From Planctomycetota bacterium (GTDB lineage Bacteria; Planctomycetota; UBA8108), in assembly GCA_022451445.1 (NCBI GenBank), contig JAKUSY010000158.1, positions 1 to 7,103 of the forward strand: a stretch of DNA of 7,103 nt, written 5' to 3'. Below the pieces are notes generated by a model that saw only the letters and a list, made by a program, of their open reading frames with translations, searched no databases and was not told the origin of the DNA. This document shows, in pieces, positions 5,676-7,103 of the stretch. Numbering within the stretch: the first letter of the stretch is position 1; each line of letters starts with the position of its first letter. Position numbers and translations under genes: made by a program.

Positions 5676-6704
5676 ATGCAACGTCCACTCTCGAGACGCC
5701 GTTTCATCGGCGCCACAGCCGCGGCCGCCGCCCTGCCGGCCGCACCGAACCTCGATGCCATCGAGCCCGCTCCGCCGGCGAAACCGGTTTCAATATCGAG
5801 CGCCAACGGCCTGGCGACGACCGCGCGGGCGGTGAAGCTGATGGCCGGCGGCGGAGATACCCTCGAGGCCGTCGTCAGCGGCGTGAACATCGTCGAGGCC
5901 GATCCGAAGGACATGTCGGTGGGCTACGGCGGCCTGCCGAACGAGGATGGCGTCGTCGAGCTCGATTCGTGCTGCATGCACGGCCCCAGCTTCAACGCCG
6001 GCTCGGTAGCCTCCATCCGCGACATCAAGCTGCCCTCGCGCGTCGCCCAGCTGGTGCTCAAACGAACCGACCACGTGATGCTGGTAGGAGAAGGCGCCCG
6101 GCGCTTCGCCATCGCCCACGGCATGAAGGCCGAGAACCTGCTGACCGACGCCGCGCGGCGACAGTGGCTGAGCTGGAAGGAGAACCTCTCCGACAGGGAC
6201 GACTGGCTCTCTGCGAGGGAAGCCGCGGCCGGCCACGAGGCCCGACCCACCGGGACCATCACCTGCCTGGGTCTGAACCCGGCCGGGGAGCGCTCCGGCG
6301 TGACGACGACCAGCGGGCTGGCCTACAAGATACCCGGCCGCATAGGAGATTCACCGATCATCGGAGCGGGCCTCTACGTTGAAAACGCCGTCGGAGCCTG
6401 CGGCGCCACCGGGCGTGGCGAGGCGGTCATCATCTCCTGCGGCTCCCGGATCGTGGTCGAGAACATGCGCCACGGCATGAGCCCCGCCGAGGCCGTGGAG
6501 GATGTCCTGCAGCGGATCGTCAAGCAGACCGTCGACCCGCGGCTGCTCGACAAGAAGGGACGGCCTGACTTCGAGGTGGTGCTCTACGCCCTGAGAAAAG
6601 ACGGCAAACACGCCGCCGGCTCGATCTACAAGGGACGCCAGTACGCCGTCAATGAGGGAGCCGGAAGCAAGCTCCACGACTGCCTCCACATCCTCGATCG
6701 CTGA
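5676..6704 (+). CDS. Tat-exported glycosylasparaginase-type Ntn hydrolase (N4-(beta-N-acetylglucosaminyl)-L-asparaginase family)
   Basis: The 342-residue protein opens with a twin-arginine signal, SRRRFIG (6-12), followed by an alanine-rich stretch to about residue 23, so it should be exported folded. The family makes an inactive precursor that cleaves itself before a Thr, which becomes the nucleophile. Known members hydrolyse the GlcNAc-Asn bond or related asparagine amides. The predicted nucleophile is T194 in PTGTITCLGLN; the classic enzymes have HDTIG here, so the His-Asp pair before it is replaced by Thr-Gly. The substrate-binding core is well kept: GVTTTSGLAYKIPGRIGDSP (208-227, with R222 and D225) and GACGATGRGEA (240-250). 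The N-terminal half contains DPKDMSVGYGGLPNEDGVVELD (76-97) and the unusual DSCCMHGP. It lies 28 bases after the second M16 gene on the same strand and is probably co-transcribed. Family membership is firm; substrate (glyco-asparagine, asparagine or isoaspartyl peptide) is not. Confidence 0.93.
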   Translation: MQRPLSRRRFIGATAAAAALPAAPNLDAIEPAPPAKPVSISSANGLATTARAVKLMAGGGDTLEAVVSGVNIVEADPKDMSVGYGGLPNEDGVVELDSCCMHGPSFNAGSVASIRDIKLPSRVAQLVLKRTDHVMLVGEGARRFAIAHGMKAENLLTDAARRQWLSWKENLSDRDDWLSAREAAAGHEARPTGTITCLGLNPAGERSGVTTTSGLAYKIPGRIGDSPIIGAGLYVENAVGACGATGRGEAVIISCGSRIVVENMRHGMSPAEAVEDVLQRIVKQTVDPRLLDKKGRPDFEVVLYALRKDGKHAAGSIYKGRQYAVNEGAGSKLHDCLHILDR

Positions 6705-6728
6705 GGCTCCCCGCAGGGTGACAACCGT

Positions 6729-7103
6729 TTATTGCGAGGACTGGCGCCAGGAACCTCCCCGCACCCTGTAGTGGAGCAGGTGCTGGGTCTGGTTGTAGCT
6801 GACCGTGGTGTCGATGAGGGCCGCGCGGGCGGCTGCCACAGCCCGTATCGCCTCGAGCACCTCGAGCTGGATCGCGTCACCGGCCTCGAAGCGTGCCTCG
6901 ACGAGCTTCAGGGTCTCCTCGGCGGCCTCGATTCCCTTGCGGGTAGCCTCGATTCGCCCCAGGAGGTTTTTCGACCTCGTCCATCCCCTGACCACCTCTC
7001 CACTGACCAGGTCCCGGGTCCTGGCCGCCTGCAACCCGGCCTCCAGGGCTTCGGCACGGGCCCGGCGCACTCTTGCGCGGTCTCCCAGCCCCAGGCCTCT
7101 CAG
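6729..7103 (-). CDS. TolC-family outer-membrane efflux protein, C-terminal part (5' end outside window)
   Basis: On the minus strand an open frame enters at the right edge and ends at TAA (6731-6729), giving 124 visible residues. It shows the C-terminal pattern of TolC/OEP proteins: LGLGDRARVRRARAEALEAGLQAARTRD, then a long helix IEAAEETLKLVEARFEAGDAIQLEVLEAIRAVAAARAALIDTTVSYNQTQHLLHYRV. These helices form the periplasmic tunnel of the trimer that links inner-membrane pumps to the outside. The signal peptide and most of the protein lie beyond the window. A GTG at 7070 is not the real start, since the frame stays open and family-like beyond it. The gene converges on the glycosylasparaginase gene with 24 bases between them and is not part of that operon. 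Its pump partner cannot be seen. Confidence 0.85.
   Translation of the reverse strand: MRGLGLGDRARVRRARAEALEAGLQAARTRDLVSGEVVRGWTRSKNLLGRIEATRKGIEAAEETLKLVEARFEAGDAIQLEVLEAIRAVAAARAALIDTTVSYNQTQHLLHYRVRGGSWRQSSQ

Noticed and set aside
6705..6728. Terminator between the converging glycosylasparaginase and TolC-family genes
   Set aside because: The 24-base gap has no convincing stem with a T-run in either direction; only a four-pair CCTC/GAGG stem spans the stop codon.
6854..6868. Two CTCGAG palindromes close together in the TolC-family gene
   Set aside because: They arise from repeated Leu-Glu codons in LEVLEA and have no other support.

Overview
The window is GC-rich, dense bacterial chromosome, most likely from a planctomycete (Planctomycetota). 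The strongest clue is the ribosomal protein S4 gene. Its N-terminus (RRLG..IYDSGGALRA..RR), the KQKIRHYYGL segment, and its ending (EDISIPVNINQVVEFLSR) read like planctomycete S4 as I remember it. The helical-repeat protein at the left edge also resembles a hypothetical family I associate with planctomycetes. This assignment is from memory of the families, not from a search. TTG starts, Tat and Sec export signals and paired M16 peptidases fit but do not prove it.

Layout: (1) 1-909, plus strand: an acidic C-terminal coding stretch, one TAA, then a 249-codon open frame in the SAME frame that encodes a helical, TPR-like protein of unknown function. The two may be one gene interrupted by a nonsense codon. 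(2) 914-1525: a HAD-superfamily phosphatase, started by TTG only four bases after the previous stop. A perfect 13-bp inverted repeat lies inside it. (3) 1526-1612: an 87-base gap with a weak stem-loop, then rpsD (1613-2224), which here is not next to rpsM, rpsK or rpoA. (4) 2225-2351: a 127-base gap with an imperfect hairpin and a possible -10 box. (5) 2352-6704: a three-gene exported-enzyme operon. It holds a catalytic M16 zinc metallopeptidase with a coiled-coil insertion, an overlapping (ATGA) M16 partner without the zinc site, and a Tat-exported glycosylasparaginase-type Ntn hydrolase. (6) 6729-7103, minus strand: the C-terminal part of a TolC-family outer-membrane efflux protein, convergent with the operon and cut by the window edge.

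The three-gene operon is the most coherent functional unit. A two-subunit exported peptidase is co-transcribed with an exported enzyme whose family cleaves GlcNAc-Asn or related amide bonds. That suggests peptide or glycopeptide breakdown outside the cytoplasm, which is an inference. No RNA gene, CRISPR array, insertion sequence or phage feature was seen. Most of the window is ordinary chromosomal gene content; the items most worth a second look are the in-frame TAA at 154-156 and the hairpin at 1220-1252.
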